Source: Tepidiphilus sp. J10
GTDB lineage: Bacteria > Pseudomonadota > Gammaproteobacteria > Burkholderiales > Thiobacillaceae
NCBI GenBank assembly: GCA_945897955.1
Contig: CAMDGQ010000002.1
Span: 1 to 64,000 of the forward strand
Direction of reading: 5' to 3'
Length of the DNA: 64,000 bases
Part shown: positions 7,400 through 17,018 of the stretch, one piece after another
Layout of the letters: each line of letters starts with the position of its first letter
Numbering within the stretch: the stretch's first letter is position 1
Position numbers and translations under genes: made by a program
The notes under the pieces: model-generated
What the model was told of the DNA's origin: nothing
What the model saw: only the letters and a program-made list of their open reading frames with translations
Databases searched by the model: none

Positions 7400-8971
7400 A
7401 TGCTACCTAGATACGTTCTGCCAGTCCGCGAGTCGGGCCGCAATATAAACTTGGAAACGAAGCCCAAGCAAGTTGATGCCTGGCTGACGCGTTTACCCCT
7501 GTCCAATCCGGCCGAGGCTGCGGAAGCCATGGCCGACTACCTGTCTACGCTCAACCAGATCGAACTGGCGCAGGATTCGCGCGCCAAGATCATCGAGCGC
7601 ATGACCCCGGTGGTCGAGGATATCGTCGCTTCGCTCTATGAGCATTACGGTTCGGTGCCGCTGCCTTTGCTGCCCAGACAACAGCGCAACGCCGATCTGG
7701 CGCGACGCCTGCTGCATGAACTGGCCGACAGCTACAAGACGCTGTTGCTCGATTGGCTGAAGCGGCGCTTCCATCTCTTCGGCGGCAATCCGGTATCCCT
7801 CTATTTGCAGCGCACGTTGCTGGCCTTGCAGGCAATTCTGGAAATCTGTTTCGAAACGCATGATCCGGTGCCGGAGAACGTCTGGGTTGATCTGCACCAG
7901 ACCTACAACTACGCGCTGCGCAACGGTCTCAAGGAAGCCATCCCGGAGGGGGGCAGCAAGATGCTCTCCATCGAGCAGATCTACAAATCCACCCTGCTGC
8001 TGGTCCTGGCCGATCCTTACCGCATTCCGCAAGCCGAGTTGCCCTGGGCGAAAGACATCATTGCGCGCTTCGCCAACCTGGCGACGATTTTTCCTGCGGA
8101 AGATACCGTCAAGGGTCAGGCCGGATTGTTTGTTGTTGAAGTGAATACCGACGGCCCGCCGAAACCTATCGCCCGTGACTCGCACCCGATGAATCCGCGC
8201 TGGGATCTGCTGCTCAACACAACCGAACTGGCAAAGCATCTGGCGCTGATTTCGACCCATCTGAAAGGCCAGGATACGCCGGACAAGATCGGCCTGCCGG
8301 ACGTTGCGCGCGACCCCGCCTACCCCACCATGCTGCGTCGCCTCAAGTTGAACTGGGGCGCATCCATGCAACGGAAATCGCAGCGCCGACGCCAGCCGAA
8401 CAGCCGCGATTTCGAGGTCAGCTTCGGCCTCAAGGCATTGCACCAGCTCATCACGCCCAGCGTACCCAGCGACACGATCCATTACGGCATGGGCGGCAAC
8501 GAAGCACCGCCTGCCATCCTGCGTTGCAAGACAATGAATGACAGCATGGGCGGCCTGGCCCTGATCAAACAGGGCAACACGCCGGTCCAGATACGGGTCG
8601 GCGATGTCGTCGGCATGCGCCAGGATCAATCCGAGTGGGGTGTCGGCCTCGTGCGCTGGTTCCGCATTCCGCGCCAGGGCGAGATGATTTTCGGCATCCA
8701 GCTACTCGCGCCGCATGCGTTGTCGGTCCAGGTACGGCGCAAGGATACCGGTCGACAGTGGTCGACCCTGTTGTTGCATCCGAGCCCGAATACCAAGCAG
8801 GCTCCAATGCTGCTGGCTCAACCCGGCTGTTTCTCGCCGGACATCCCGGCCGAGATTTACACCCCGAAGGGTAATCAGCTGGTGCAGATCGAAAAACGCA
8901 TCGAGGCGACTCCGAGCATCGATCTGTTCCGCTACCAGATGCACTCCCCGGTAAAACCCAGCGAGTTCTAA
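7400..8971 (+). CDS. Large protein with C-terminal PilZ-like region, function unknown
   Basis: A 523-aa soluble protein. The N-terminal 300 residues are mainly helical and not recognised. The C-terminal part contains a PilZ-like beta-barrel segment (IRVGDVVGMRQ, then GVGLVRWFRIPRQGEMIFGIQLL). A classic RxxxR plus DxSxxG cyclic-di-GMP signature is not clearly present. The ATG at 7400 has only a distant GGAGG (14 nt). It points toward the flagellar block and is convergent with motD. A link to cyclic-di-GMP or motility is possible from context but not shown by key residues. Confidence 0.55.
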   Translation: MLPRYVLPVRESGRNINLETKPKQVDAWLTRLPLSNPAEAAEAMADYLSTLNQIELAQDSRAKIIERMTPVVEDIVASLYEHYGSVPLPLLPRQQRNADLARRLLHELADSYKTLLLDWLKRRFHLFGGNPVSLYLQRTLLALQAILEICFETHDPVPENVWVDLHQTYNYALRNGLKEAIPEGGSKMLSIEQIYKSTLLLVLADPYRIPQAELPWAKDIIARFANLATIFPAEDTVKGQAGLFVVEVNTDGPPKPIARDSHPMNPRWDLLLNTTELAKHLALISTHLKGQDTPDKIGLPDVARDPAYPTMLRRLKLNWGASMQRKSQRRRQPNSRDFEVSFGLKALHQLITPSVPSDTIHYGMGGNEAPPAILRCKTMNDSMGGLALIKQGNTPVQIRVGDVVGMRQDQSEWGVGLVRWFRIPRQGEMIFGIQLLAPHALSVQVRRKDTGRQWSTLLLHPSPNTKQAPMLLAQPGCFSPDIPAEIYTPKGNQLVQIEKRIEATPSIDLFRYQMHSPVKPSEF

Positions 8972-9008
8972 GGCGTCCTGCTCAATCCGGATTCAAGCCC
9001 GATAGTCA

Positions 9009-9839
9009 TCACCGGGCCGGAGCGGTGGCCGGGCTGCCGGCTGGCGCCGATCTCACCTCTTCCTGCAGGGTGATTTCGCTGGCCACGCCGCCAACCTCGT
9101 TCATGATCAACACATTCACCCGCCGATTTCGACTGCGCCCGTCAAGCGTGGCATTGGTATCCACCGGGCGGTTATCCGCATAGCCAATCGCCACCATGCG
9201 CGCGGCGGGAACACCGCGTTCGTTGAACAGCCGCACCACGCTGCCCGCGCGCGAGGATGACAGTTCCCAGTTGGAGGGAAAATTCGGGCTGCTGATCGGG
9301 ATGTTGTCGGTGTGACCCTCAACCTGAATCGGATTCTCGACCTGCGACAGCACCTGCGCCACCGCAGCCAGCGCTTCAGTCGATTGCGGTTGCAGGATCG
9401 CCTCGCCGCTCTTGAACAGCACGCTGGCATTGATTTCGACAGTGACACCGCGCGGTGACTGGGTTACGCGAACCTGGCCGTTCTGGATCAGCGGCTGCAT
9501 GGCTTGCAGAACGTTCTTGGCCACTTTCTTCATGCTGTCTGCGGCTTTCTGGGCCTCCGGCGTCTGGGGCCGCTGCGTCACGGTCTTGCCGATCGGTTTG
9601 CCGGTCCCGGCCATGATCTCGGGATTGCGGGTTTGCATTTCGATCAGCTTGTCGGTGGTTTGCGGTTCCTTGAAGGCGCTGATCAGGGAATCGGACATCA
9701 CCCGATATTTGCCCTCGTTGACCGACGAGATGGCATACATGACCACGAAAAAAGCGAACAGCAGCGTGATGAAGTCGGCATAGGAAACCAGCCAGCGTTC
9801 CAGATTTTCGTGTTCCTCAGGTTTCTTCTTGCGCGCCAT
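9009..9839 (-). CDS. motD: Flagellar motor stator protein MotD (MotB-type)
   Basis: A 276-aa MotB-family stator subunit. It has the N-terminal MARKKK basic start, one membrane helix containing the proton-path aspartate (SYADFITLLFAFFVVMYA, Asp near residue 22) and a C-terminal OmpA-like peptidoglycan-binding domain (VEGHTDNIPI, NWELSSSRA, GYADNRPVD). It ends with a short Pro/Ala-rich tail. It follows motC by 18 bp. The MotC/MotD naming rather than MotA/MotB follows the location downstream of fliA, as in Pseudomonas and many betaproteobacteria. Confidence 0.9.
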   Translation of the reverse strand: MARKKKPEEHENLERWLVSYADFITLLFAFFVVMYAISSVNEGKYRVMSDSLISAFKEPQTTDKLIEMQTRNPEIMAGTGKPIGKTVTQRPQTPEAQKAADSMKKVAKNVLQAMQPLIQNGQVRVTQSPRGVTVEINASVLFKSGEAILQPQSTEALAAVAQVLSQVENPIQVEGHTDNIPISSPNFPSNWELSSSRAGSVVRLFNERGVPAARMVAIGYADNRPVDTNATLDGRSRNRRVNVLIMNEVGGVASEITLQEEVRSAPAGSPATAPAR

Positions 9840-9857
9840 GTCAGCCGTCGTCCGCGC

Positions 9858-10598
9858 TCAGGACAGATAGCCCTGGAGCTTCGCCTCGATCACGCGCGGA
9901 TTCTCGCCGTTGGCGATGGAAACAATGCCCTGGATGAACAGTTCCTTGTTTGCCACCTGGCGGCCTACCCAGTAACGCAATTTGCCGGCGACCGGGAGGA
10001 AGAACAGGTTGGCGCCGCCAACGCCATAAATGGTGGCGACGAACGCGACCGCGATGCCGGACCCCAGCTTGGAAGGATCGGACAGGTTTTCCATGACATG
10101 GATCAGGCCCATGACCGCACCAAGTATGCCAATGGTTGGCGAATATCCGCCGGCGGCCAGCCAGACCTTGGCGGCGTCGAGATGATGCTGTTCATAGCTT
10201 TGCAGATCGAGTTCCAGCGTCTCGCGTAGTACCTCGGGTTCGGCGCCGTCCACCAGCATTTGCAAACCGCGACGGTGGAACAGATCCTGTTGCTGATCAA
10301 TGAACGGTTCAAGTGCCAGCAATCCGCCGCGCCGCGCTTTCTGGCTCCAGTCGATCAGCATGGCGAGGGTGTCCTGGCTGGCGATGCGGGGCGGCTGGAT
10401 GACCCACTTGAGCATGGCGAGGCCATCGAGAAACACCTTCAGGCTGGTTTGCAGCATGACCGCGCCGAGCGTCCCGCCGATGACGATCATGAAGGCGGTG
10501 AACTGAAGCAGCGAGCTGATATGCCCGCCTTCGAGAAACTGCCCGAGCAGTATCGCGGTAATGCTCAGGACAATGCCGATGATGCTGATGATGTCCAT
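9858..10598 (-). CDS. motC: Flagellar motor stator protein MotC (MotA-type)
   Basis: A 246-aa MotA/ExbB-like protein with four predicted membrane helices (first MDIISIIGIVLSITAILLG; last pair around residues 145-200 with SPTIGILGAVMGLIHV). It forms the ion channel of the flagellar stator with MotD. The ATG at 10598 is preferred over an upstream TTG at 10613 that overlaps the fliA stop, because MDIIS is the usual family start. Co-directional and closely spaced with fliA and motD. Confidence 0.9.
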   Translation of the reverse strand: MDIISIIGIVLSITAILLGQFLEGGHISSLLQFTAFMIVIGGTLGAVMLQTSLKVFLDGLAMLKWVIQPPRIASQDTLAMLIDWSQKARRGGLLALEPFIDQQQDLFHRRGLQMLVDGAEPEVLRETLELDLQSYEQHHLDAAKVWLAAGGYSPTIGILGAVMGLIHVMENLSDPSKLGSGIAVAFVATIYGVGGANLFFLPVAGKLRYWVGRQVANKELFIQGIVSIANGENPRVIEAKLQGYLS

Positions 10599-10609
10599 GT
10601 TCGGTCGAC

Positions 10610-11347
10610 TCAATCAGCAGCGCTGGACCAGTCGCGCAGTCGACCGCGCAGGCGGGAGATGGCCTGCCCGTGCAACTGGCAGACACGCGATTCGGACACC
10701 CCCAGCACCGCGCCGATTTCCTTGAAATTCATGTCCTGCTCGTAATACATGCCCATGAGCTGCTTTTCGCGGTCCGGCAGCACCCCGACCGCCTTCGCCA
10801 GCGCGCCCTTGAAATGGCGCGAAGCCAGGATATCGAACGGCGCCTGATCGCGGCCATCGGCGAAGCGCTCCAGAAAATCGTCGCCATCGCCGCTGTGCAG
10901 GTCTTCGTAATAAACCAGTTGAGCGCCGCGCGCATCGTTCAGCAGTTCGAAATAGGCCTGGATATCGAGGCCCATTTCAGCCGCGATTTCCTGTTCCGAA
11001 GGCGGCCTGTGGTGGCGCTGCTGCAGGATGTTGATGGTGGTTTCGATTTGCCGACCGGCACGCCGCACATTGCGCGTCGCCCAGTCGGCATCGCGCAGTT
11101 CGTCGAGCATCGCACCGCGCACGCGCTGTGTCGCATAGGTCTCGAAATGTGCGCCCTGCTCGCTGTCGAAGCGATCAACCGCGTCAAGCAGGCCGATCAG
11201 CCCGGCCTGCACGAGGTCATCCACTTCAACGCAGGCCGGCAGGCGCGTCATCATGTGGTAAGCAATCCGCTTGACCATGGGAAGGTGCGCCCGGACCAGG
11301 GCGTCCTTGTCGTTAACCTGTATTCCGCCGACCATGCTGTACCCCAT
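10610..11347 (-). CDS. fliA: Flagellar sigma factor FliA (sigma-28)
   Basis: A 245-aa sigma-70-family factor. Region 2 is visible (HLPMVKRIAYHM, DLVQAGLIGLLDAVDRFD, FETYATQRVRGAMLDELR), followed by region 3 and a region 4 helix-turn-helix (NFKEIGAVLGVSESRVCQLH). It directs transcription of late flagellar and chemotaxis genes and is held inactive by FlgM, encoded at 30288. The gene overlaps the end of flhG. An internal ATG at 11335 is an alternative start. Confidence 0.95.
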   Translation of the reverse strand: MGYSMVGGIQVNDKDALVRAHLPMVKRIAYHMMTRLPACVEVDDLVQAGLIGLLDAVDRFDSEQGAHFETYATQRVRGAMLDELRDADWATRNVRRAGRQIETTINILQQRHHRPPSEQEIAAEMGLDIQAYFELLNDARGAQLVYYEDLHSGDGDDFLERFADGRDQAPFDILASRHFKGALAKAVGVLPDREKQLMGMYYEQDMNFKEIGAVLGVSESRVCQLHGQAISRLRGRLRDWSSAAD

Positions 11348-12218
11348 GCGGTTCCTTTTTTGTTGCCGCTTCGACGGCCATGCGACTGTAAAGCCACATG
11401 CGCTGCCAATACTGTTCGAAATTGATTCGTTCGGTTTCCACCTGACTGCTGCTTTCTTTGCTTAATTGATCAATCAGGGCTGCATCCACCGCGCCGGGTT
11501 GCACGCCCGGCTCGTCTCTGCTCACCCGGCCGAGAAACACCGGCGATACACCGAGAAAACGCCGCGCGGTCTCGCTCAAGGCGGTGAACAGGCCCATTGC
11601 CTGCTCCGCCTCGCCACCGGCGATCAGCACCAGCCAGTTCTTCCCCGACCATGCCGCATGCGCCGCTTTCATGACGGCATAGCCGTCAGCCAGCGAGGCG
11701 CGGTTGCCGGGCAGCACGAGAACACGCAGATTCGCCGTGGTTGCCAGACTGCTGTTGCGCAGAACGCCATCGCCGCCATTGAGCAGAAGCCACTCCGGCG
11801 CATCGGCGCGGGCTCGCCAGTCTTCGGAGATATCGAGCAAATCAAGTTCGGTCATTCCCGCCAATGTACTCACGCCATCCTGCGCGGCCAACAATACCAG
11901 CCCGTCGCTCGCCTGCCGAACCACCGACACCAGACCGCGAGCGGGCGCGTCAATCAGGCCATAGCGCGGCATTACGCCAAGCAAGGCGGCAACATTGTTG
12001 GGCGGACGGGTTTCATCCATCACCAGCACGCGATGCCCCCGCCGCCCCAGCCCGAGCGCCAGCGCGGTGCTGGCACAAGCGGTGCGGCGAGTATCCGGCC
12101 CCAGAACGCCGAGCGTCTGGAATGATTGTTCGGGCGCGAACAGACGCCGCAGCCCGGTGGCCTGGTCAAACGGTTCAGCCAGCCGCACTGCGTCCTCCCA
12201 TTGCGCCCGCTGCTCCAT
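11313..12218 (-). CDS. flhG: FlhG-like MinD/ParA-family protein with degenerate P-loop
   Basis: A 301-aa protein in the position normally held by flhG/fleN, between flhF and fliA. The N-terminal segment LGVLGPDTRRTACASTALAL aligns with the deviant Walker A of FlhG, but the KGGxGKT lysines are absent. The switch-like VMDETRPPNN also differs from the usual LLDADLG. FlhG controls flagellar number through ATP-dependent dimerisation and FlhF GTPase stimulation. This protein may act without ATP, or be a structural partner only. It overlaps flhF by 44 bp and fliA by 35 bp. Confidence 0.72.
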   Translation of the reverse strand: MEQRAQWEDAVRLAEPFDQATGLRRLFAPEQSFQTLGVLGPDTRRTACASTALALGLGRRGHRVLVMDETRPPNNVAALLGVMPRYGLIDAPARGLVSVVRQASDGLVLLAAQDGVSTLAGMTELDLLDISEDWRARADAPEWLLLNGGDGVLRNSSLATTANLRVLVLPGNRASLADGYAVMKAAHAAWSGKNWLVLIAGGEAEQAMGLFTALSETARRFLGVSPVFLGRVSRDEPGVQPGAVDAALIDQLSKESSSQVETERINFEQYWQRMWLYSRMAVEAATKKEPHGVQHGRRNTG

Positions 12219-13614
12219 TCAGATCGGAGATCGTGGCGTTCTCAAGTGCTGCCGCCATAAGCAGGGGATAGTCGTTTTCATCCTGGGTGAACGGCGATTC
12301 CGGCTGGTTGATGCGGAACGCGCGATCAGCCAGATAGACCGCGTTGGCCAGATGCAGATCTTCCGGCACGCGCTGGCCATTGGTGACGTAATGCACCGGC
12401 AACTCATGGCGTATCGCGACATCGAGCACCGGTCCGTAGGTCAGCGCCTCGTCGATCTTGGTCAGGATGCAGCCGATCAGTCCCGGCCCGCTGTAGGCGC
12501 GCGCCACCTCCTCCAGCGTCACGCCCTGGCTCGGCGCACCCAGCAACAGCAGACGTTTCACATCGCGCTGTTCACCGCAAAGAAGGGCGACCTGTTCCGC
12601 CAGCCGCTTGTCGCGCTGGCTCATGCCGACCGTGTCGACGAAGACCAGGTGCCGTCCGGCAAGATCGGACAGAGTCATTTCGAGATCATTTTCATCGCGC
12701 ACCGCAAACACCGGCGTACCCAGAATGCGACCGTAGATGCGCAACTGATCCTGCGCGCCGATACGATAGGTGTCAGTGGTGACCAGTGCCACCTTTGCCG
12801 CGCCATGACGCAGCACGGCGCGCGCCGCAAGCTTGGCGACGGTTGTGGTCTTGCCCACTCCGGTCGGCCCGACCAGTGCATAGACGCCGCCGTGCTCGAT
12901 GATGTCATCGGCGCTGGCGGCCAGTTTGAGGTTGTGCGCGATGGTGGATTTGATCCACTTCAGCGCCTGCGCAAGATCGACTTCGTCTTCCGGCAACCGC
13001 TCCAGCAACATGCGCGCAAAAGCGGCCGAGAATCCCGCAGCCAGCAAGCGCTTCATGGCTTCCACGCGGACCGGATCGCGCCGCGTCAGATCATGCCAAG
13101 CGAAGCCGGCCAACTGCCCTTCCATCATGCCGCGCAGCAAACGCATTTCGCGCGCCAGTTCATCGACCGCGTCGTGCCTGACCGCTTCCGCGTGGCCGGT
13201 TTCAACCGGCGCGGCCCTGATCTCGCTGGCTCTGGCGGCGACCGGCTCCGGCACGGGCGCAGACTTTGCCGCGCGCGCCGCCTGCCGATCCGGCGAGGGG
13301 CGAATCAGCGTACTGACATCGCGCTCGGCGAGGTAATCGGCCAGGGATGCAAGGTGGGGCCTGGCTTCATCCAGCGTCAGACCCTGCCGGGGCGGCGGCG
13401 CCACTGGCTGCGGCGCGCGTGCGGCCGGCGGCGAGCGCCATAGCGCGGGTTCGGCCTGGGCGGCGAGCGCGGCCATGTCCATATCCGCCACGGCGATGAT
13501 TTCGACACCGCCGGCAACCTGCCGGTTGGACAGGATCAACGCGCTGGCGCCAAGTGCATCTCGCACCTGGCGAAGGGCGTCGCGCGTGGTCTGGGCATGA
13601 AATTTCTTGATCAT
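12175..13614 (-). CDS. flhF: SRP-type GTPase FlhF, flagellar placement factor
   Basis: A 479-aa protein. The N-terminal B domain begins MIKKFHAQTTRDALRQVRD. A long Ala/Pro/Arg-rich linker follows, then an N domain and an SRP-type G domain with the P-loop GPTGVGKTTTVAKLA near residue 248, DTYRIGAQDQL, the G3-type FVDTVGMSQRD and TKIDEA. FlhF places the polar flagellum. The start at ATG 13614 is preferred over a GTG at 13632 that overlaps the flhA stop, since MIKKF matches the family N-terminus. Confidence 0.93.
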   Translation of the reverse strand: MIKKFHAQTTRDALRQVRDALGASALILSNRQVAGGVEIIAVADMDMAALAAQAEPALWRSPPAARAPQPVAPPPRQGLTLDEARPHLASLADYLAERDVSTLIRPSPDRQAARAAKSAPVPEPVAARASEIRAAPVETGHAEAVRHDAVDELAREMRLLRGMMEGQLAGFAWHDLTRRDPVRVEAMKRLLAAGFSAAFARMLLERLPEDEVDLAQALKWIKSTIAHNLKLAASADDIIEHGGVYALVGPTGVGKTTTVAKLAARAVLRHGAAKVALVTTDTYRIGAQDQLRIYGRILGTPVFAVRDENDLEMTLSDLAGRHLVFVDTVGMSQRDKRLAEQVALLCGEQRDVKRLLLLGAPSQGVTLEEVARAYSGPGLIGCILTKIDEALTYGPVLDVAIRHELPVHYVTNGQRVPEDLHLANAVYLADRAFRINQPESPFTQDENDYPLLMAAALENATISDLNGAAGAMGGRSAAG

Positions 13615-13621
13615 GGCCGGT

Positions 13622-15700
13622 TCATGCTCCACCGCCGATCAGGGCCACGATGCGGATGGATTTGCCATCCGGAACTTCGGCGTGTGACAACACTTTCAGG
13701 CCGGGCGCGGAACGCCGCAGAAAACGCGCCAGAATCGGGCGGATGGCCGGCGGCGCGAGCAGAACCGCCGGTTGTCCGGTGCTTTCCTGCCGCTCGACCG
13801 CCTGAACGGTTTCCCGCACGAGTTTTTCCGCCAACCCGGGTTCGAGTCCGACGCCTGAATCGCCTCGCGAGGCGAGCGCCTGCGTCAGGATTTGTTCGAG
13901 CTTGGGTTCCAGGGCCATCACCAGCAATTCATGCGCTCCGCCAAAGGTTTCGTGGATGATAGCGCGGCCCAGCGCAATTCGGACCGTGGCAGTCAGTTCA
14001 TCCGCATCCTGGGTGCGGGTCGCATGTTCCGCCAGTGTCTCGATGATGGTTCGCATATCCCGAATATGCACCTGCTCTTCCAGCAGGTTCTGCAACACTT
14101 TCTGCACCGTGGCAACCGGCAATTGCTTGGGCGTCAGATCTTCCACCAGTTTGGGGTGCAATTTGGCGATGTGATCGAGCAGTTGCTGGGTTTCTTCGCG
14201 ACCGAGGAGTTCCGGTGCGTGCTCGTTGATGACCTTGGTCAGATGCGTCGCCACTACGGTACCGGCATCGACCACCGTATAGCCGTAGGTCTGGGCCTGA
14301 TCGCGCAGCGCTGCTTCGATCCAGACCGCCGGCAGGCCGTAGGCCGGATCGGTCGCCGACTGGCCGTGCACGGTACCGAGCACGCGACCGGGGTTGATGG
14401 CAAGAAACTTGCCGGCGATGGCTTCGCCCTCGGCGACGCTGACGCCCTTCAAGGTCACCCGGTAGGCATTGGGTTTCAGTTGCAGGTTGTCGCGGATATG
14501 CACGGCGGGCACCAGAAAGCCGAGATCCTGGGCGATCTTCTTGCGGATGCCGCGTATCCGCCGCAGCAGTTCGCCGTCCTGATGTTTATCGACCAGCGGC
14601 ACCAGGCGATAGCCGACTTCCAGTCCGAGTCGATCGACGGCGGCGACATCATGCCAGCCGACATCCAGCGGTTCTTCGGCCTTGGCCGGCGGTTGTTCAA
14701 CGATCGCCGCCACCGCTTCGGCCTGGCGGCGCTGGATCAGCCAGTACCCCACACCGGCGAGAATGCCGCCGATCAGGAAAAAGGACAGGTGCGGCATGCC
14801 GGGGATGATGCCCATCAGCGCGAGGATGCCTGCGGTCAGGAACAGGGTCTGCGGGCGACCGAACAACTGGCCGGTCAATTGCTCGCTCAAATCCTGATCG
14901 CTGGAAACGCGCGAAACCACGATGCCGGCAGCGGTGGAGATGACCAGCGCCGGGATCTGCGCAACGAGGCCGTCACCGATGGTGAGCAGCGTGTAATTGC
15001 TGGCGGCGGCGGCAAAACTCATGTCGTGCTGCGCCACGCCAACGATCAGGCCGCCGATGACGTTGATCAGCATGATGATGATGCCGGCGACGGCATCGCC
15101 GCGCACGAACTTGGACGCGCCGTCCATGGAACCGTAGAAATCGGCCTCCTGCGCGATTTCCGCCCGCCGCCGCCGGGCATCGTCCTCGCCGATCAATCCG
15201 GCATTGAGGTCGGCATCGATGGCCATCTGCTTGCCGGGCATGGCATCCAGCGTGAAGCGCGCCGACACTTCGGCAATCCGCCCGGCGCCCTTGGTGATCA
15301 CCATGAAGTTGATCAGGACCAGGATGATGAACACCACCAGGCCAACCGCGTAATTGCCGCCGACCAGGAAGTGGCCGAACGCCTCGATCACCTTGCCGGC
15401 GGCATCGGTGCCGGTATGACCTTCCAGCAAAACCACCCGCGTCGAAGCGACGTTGAGCGACAAACGCAACAAGGTGGTCAGCAGCAGCACCGTCGGGAAT
15501 ACCGAAAATTCCAGCGGCTTGGTGGTGTACAGGCTGATCAGCAGCACGATCATCGCCAGCGCGATGTTGAAGGTGAACAGCAGATCGAGCAGAAGAGGCG
15601 GCAGCGGCAGCACCATCATGGCCAGCACCATGATCACCAGAATCGGTGCAGCCAGCCTCTGCCATTGCGTGCCGCGCGGCAACAATATTGCCTCGGCCAT
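13622..15700 (-). CDS. flhA: Flagellar type III export gate protein FlhA
   Basis: A 692-aa protein with about eight membrane helices in the first 330 residues, including the conserved FHIPEP-type loop (RFTLDAMPGKQMAIDADLNA). A large cytoplasmic domain binds export substrates. The length equals the family norm. It starts with TGATG coupling to the flhB stop, and continues into flhF. Part of the inner-membrane export gate with FlhB and FliPQR; fliPQR are not in this window. Confidence 0.96.
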   Translation of the reverse strand: MAEAILLPRGTQWQRLAAPILVIMVLAMMVLPLPPLLLDLLFTFNIALAMIVLLISLYTTKPLEFSVFPTVLLLTTLLRLSLNVASTRVVLLEGHTGTDAAGKVIEAFGHFLVGGNYAVGLVVFIILVLINFMVITKGAGRIAEVSARFTLDAMPGKQMAIDADLNAGLIGEDDARRRRAEIAQEADFYGSMDGASKFVRGDAVAGIIIMLINVIGGLIVGVAQHDMSFAAAASNYTLLTIGDGLVAQIPALVISTAAGIVVSRVSSDQDLSEQLTGQLFGRPQTLFLTAGILALMGIIPGMPHLSFFLIGGILAGVGYWLIQRRQAEAVAAIVEQPPAKAEEPLDVGWHDVAAVDRLGLEVGYRLVPLVDKHQDGELLRRIRGIRKKIAQDLGFLVPAVHIRDNLQLKPNAYRVTLKGVSVAEGEAIAGKFLAINPGRVLGTVHGQSATDPAYGLPAVWIEAALRDQAQTYGYTVVDAGTVVATHLTKVINEHAPELLGREETQQLLDHIAKLHPKLVEDLTPKQLPVATVQKVLQNLLEEQVHIRDMRTIIETLAEHATRTQDADELTATVRIALGRAIIHETFGGAHELLVMALEPKLEQILTQALASRGDSGVGLEPGLAEKLVRETVQAVERQESTGQPAVLLAPPAIRPILARFLRRSAPGLKVLSHAEVPDGKSIRIVALIGGGA

Positions 15701-16833
15701 CAGTTCGCTCCGATTCCGGTGGCCGGATCAAGCTTGGGCGGCACCTGCCAGTCGCTCGGCGGAACCGGGTCGAGGGATTGATTGAGTTGATAGACGTAGG
15801 CCAGAACCTGCGCGACGGCAGTGAACAGGGCGCCCGGAATGACCTCGCCGACTTCGACATGGCGATGCAATGCACGCGCCAGCGGCGGCGCCTCGACAAT
15901 CGGAACGCGATGCTCGCGCGCCAGTTCCTTGATCCGTTCCGCAACCAGTTGCGCGCCCTTGGCCAGGACGACAGGCGCGGCCATGCCCTTCTCTTCGTAC
16001 TTCAACGCCACGGCAAAGTGCATCGGGTTGGTCACCACCACATCGGCCTGAGGAATCGCCTGCATCATCCGTCGCCGCGCCACCTCGCGCTGCAGCGAAC
16101 GTATCCGCGCCTTGATCTGCGGGTCGCCTTCGATTTCCTTGCCTTCCTGACGCAATTCCTCCTTGGTCATGCGCAGGCCGTGGTGATAGTCCCAGAGCTG
16201 GAACGGCACATCAAGCGCGACGATAAACACAAAGGCGGCGACAGAGGCCAGGAAGGTGAACAACGCGATCTGTCCGAAATGCGCCACGGCGGCTTCCAGC
16301 GGTTCGTTCGCCAGAGCCAGGATGCCGTCGTGCTGATGCCAGATCATCCAGCCCGCAACACCGGCGATCAGACCGCCCTTGAGCAGCGCCTTGACCAATT
16401 CGGCGAGTGCATTCAGCGAAAACATCCGGGCAATGCCGGAAACGGGATTGAGCTTGCTGAAGTTGAATTCAAGCGCCTGCGATGAGAACACCCAGCCGGA
16501 AAGCATCAGATTGGCGCCAACCGCCGCAACCACCACTGCAATGGCCAGCGGCAGATAAAGCAGAATGCCATCCAGGCCGGCCTCCATCAGATTACGTCCC
16601 ATCATTTCCGGGCTCGCCATATCGGCCAGATCGAAGCTCAACGCATTTTGCATGACGCGATCAAGCCCCTGAAACATGTAAACACCGAGCAGGGCCATGA
16701 TCGCCGTACTTGCCAGCAAGACTGCCAGCGTCGCCAGTTCACGCGAACGCGGCACGTTGCCACGCTCACGCGCCTGTTCCAGCTTGCGTGCCGATGCTGG
16801 TTCCGTGCGTTCGAGATCGCTGTCTTCCGCCAT
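15700..16833 (-). CDS. flhB: Flagellar export switch protein FlhB, with NPMH in place of NPTH
   Basis: A 377-aa protein with a short hydrophilic N-terminus (MAEDSDLERTEPASARKLEQ), four membrane helices and a C-terminal cytoplasmic domain. The autocleavage motif, NPTH in almost all homologues, reads N269-P270-M271-H272. The flanking VVTN..HFAVALKY is normal. Cleavage between Asn and Pro switches export from rod/hook to filament proteins. Asn and Pro are kept, so cleavage may still occur. First gene of the minus-strand flagellar operon, with a 185-bp upstream gap for the promoter. Confidence 0.95.
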   Translation of the reverse strand: MAEDSDLERTEPASARKLEQARERGNVPRSRELATLAVLLASTAIMALLGVYMFQGLDRVMQNALSFDLADMASPEMMGRNLMEAGLDGILLYLPLAIAVVVAAVGANLMLSGWVFSSQALEFNFSKLNPVSGIARMFSLNALAELVKALLKGGLIAGVAGWMIWHQHDGILALANEPLEAAVAHFGQIALFTFLASVAAFVFIVALDVPFQLWDYHHGLRMTKEELRQEGKEIEGDPQIKARIRSLQREVARRRMMQAIPQADVVVTNPMHFAVALKYEEKGMAAPVVLAKGAQLVAERIKELAREHRVPIVEAPPLARALHRHVEVGEVIPGALFTAVAQVLAYVYQLNQSLDPVPPSDWQVPPKLDPATGIGAN

Positions 16834-17018
16834 CCTCGGGTCCGGTTGAACACCGGCTCGGGGTTATTTAAGTGGCCGCGAGTTTAGCATGCGCAATCTC
16901 GCCAAATGCCGCGCCGGACAAAGAATGGCAGCGGTTTGCGCGGGCTCGGCGACAACGATGAAAAGCGCCGGGCGGGCCTTGCCGCATGGCCCGCTTCCTT
17001 CGCTTGGCAAACGGAAAT

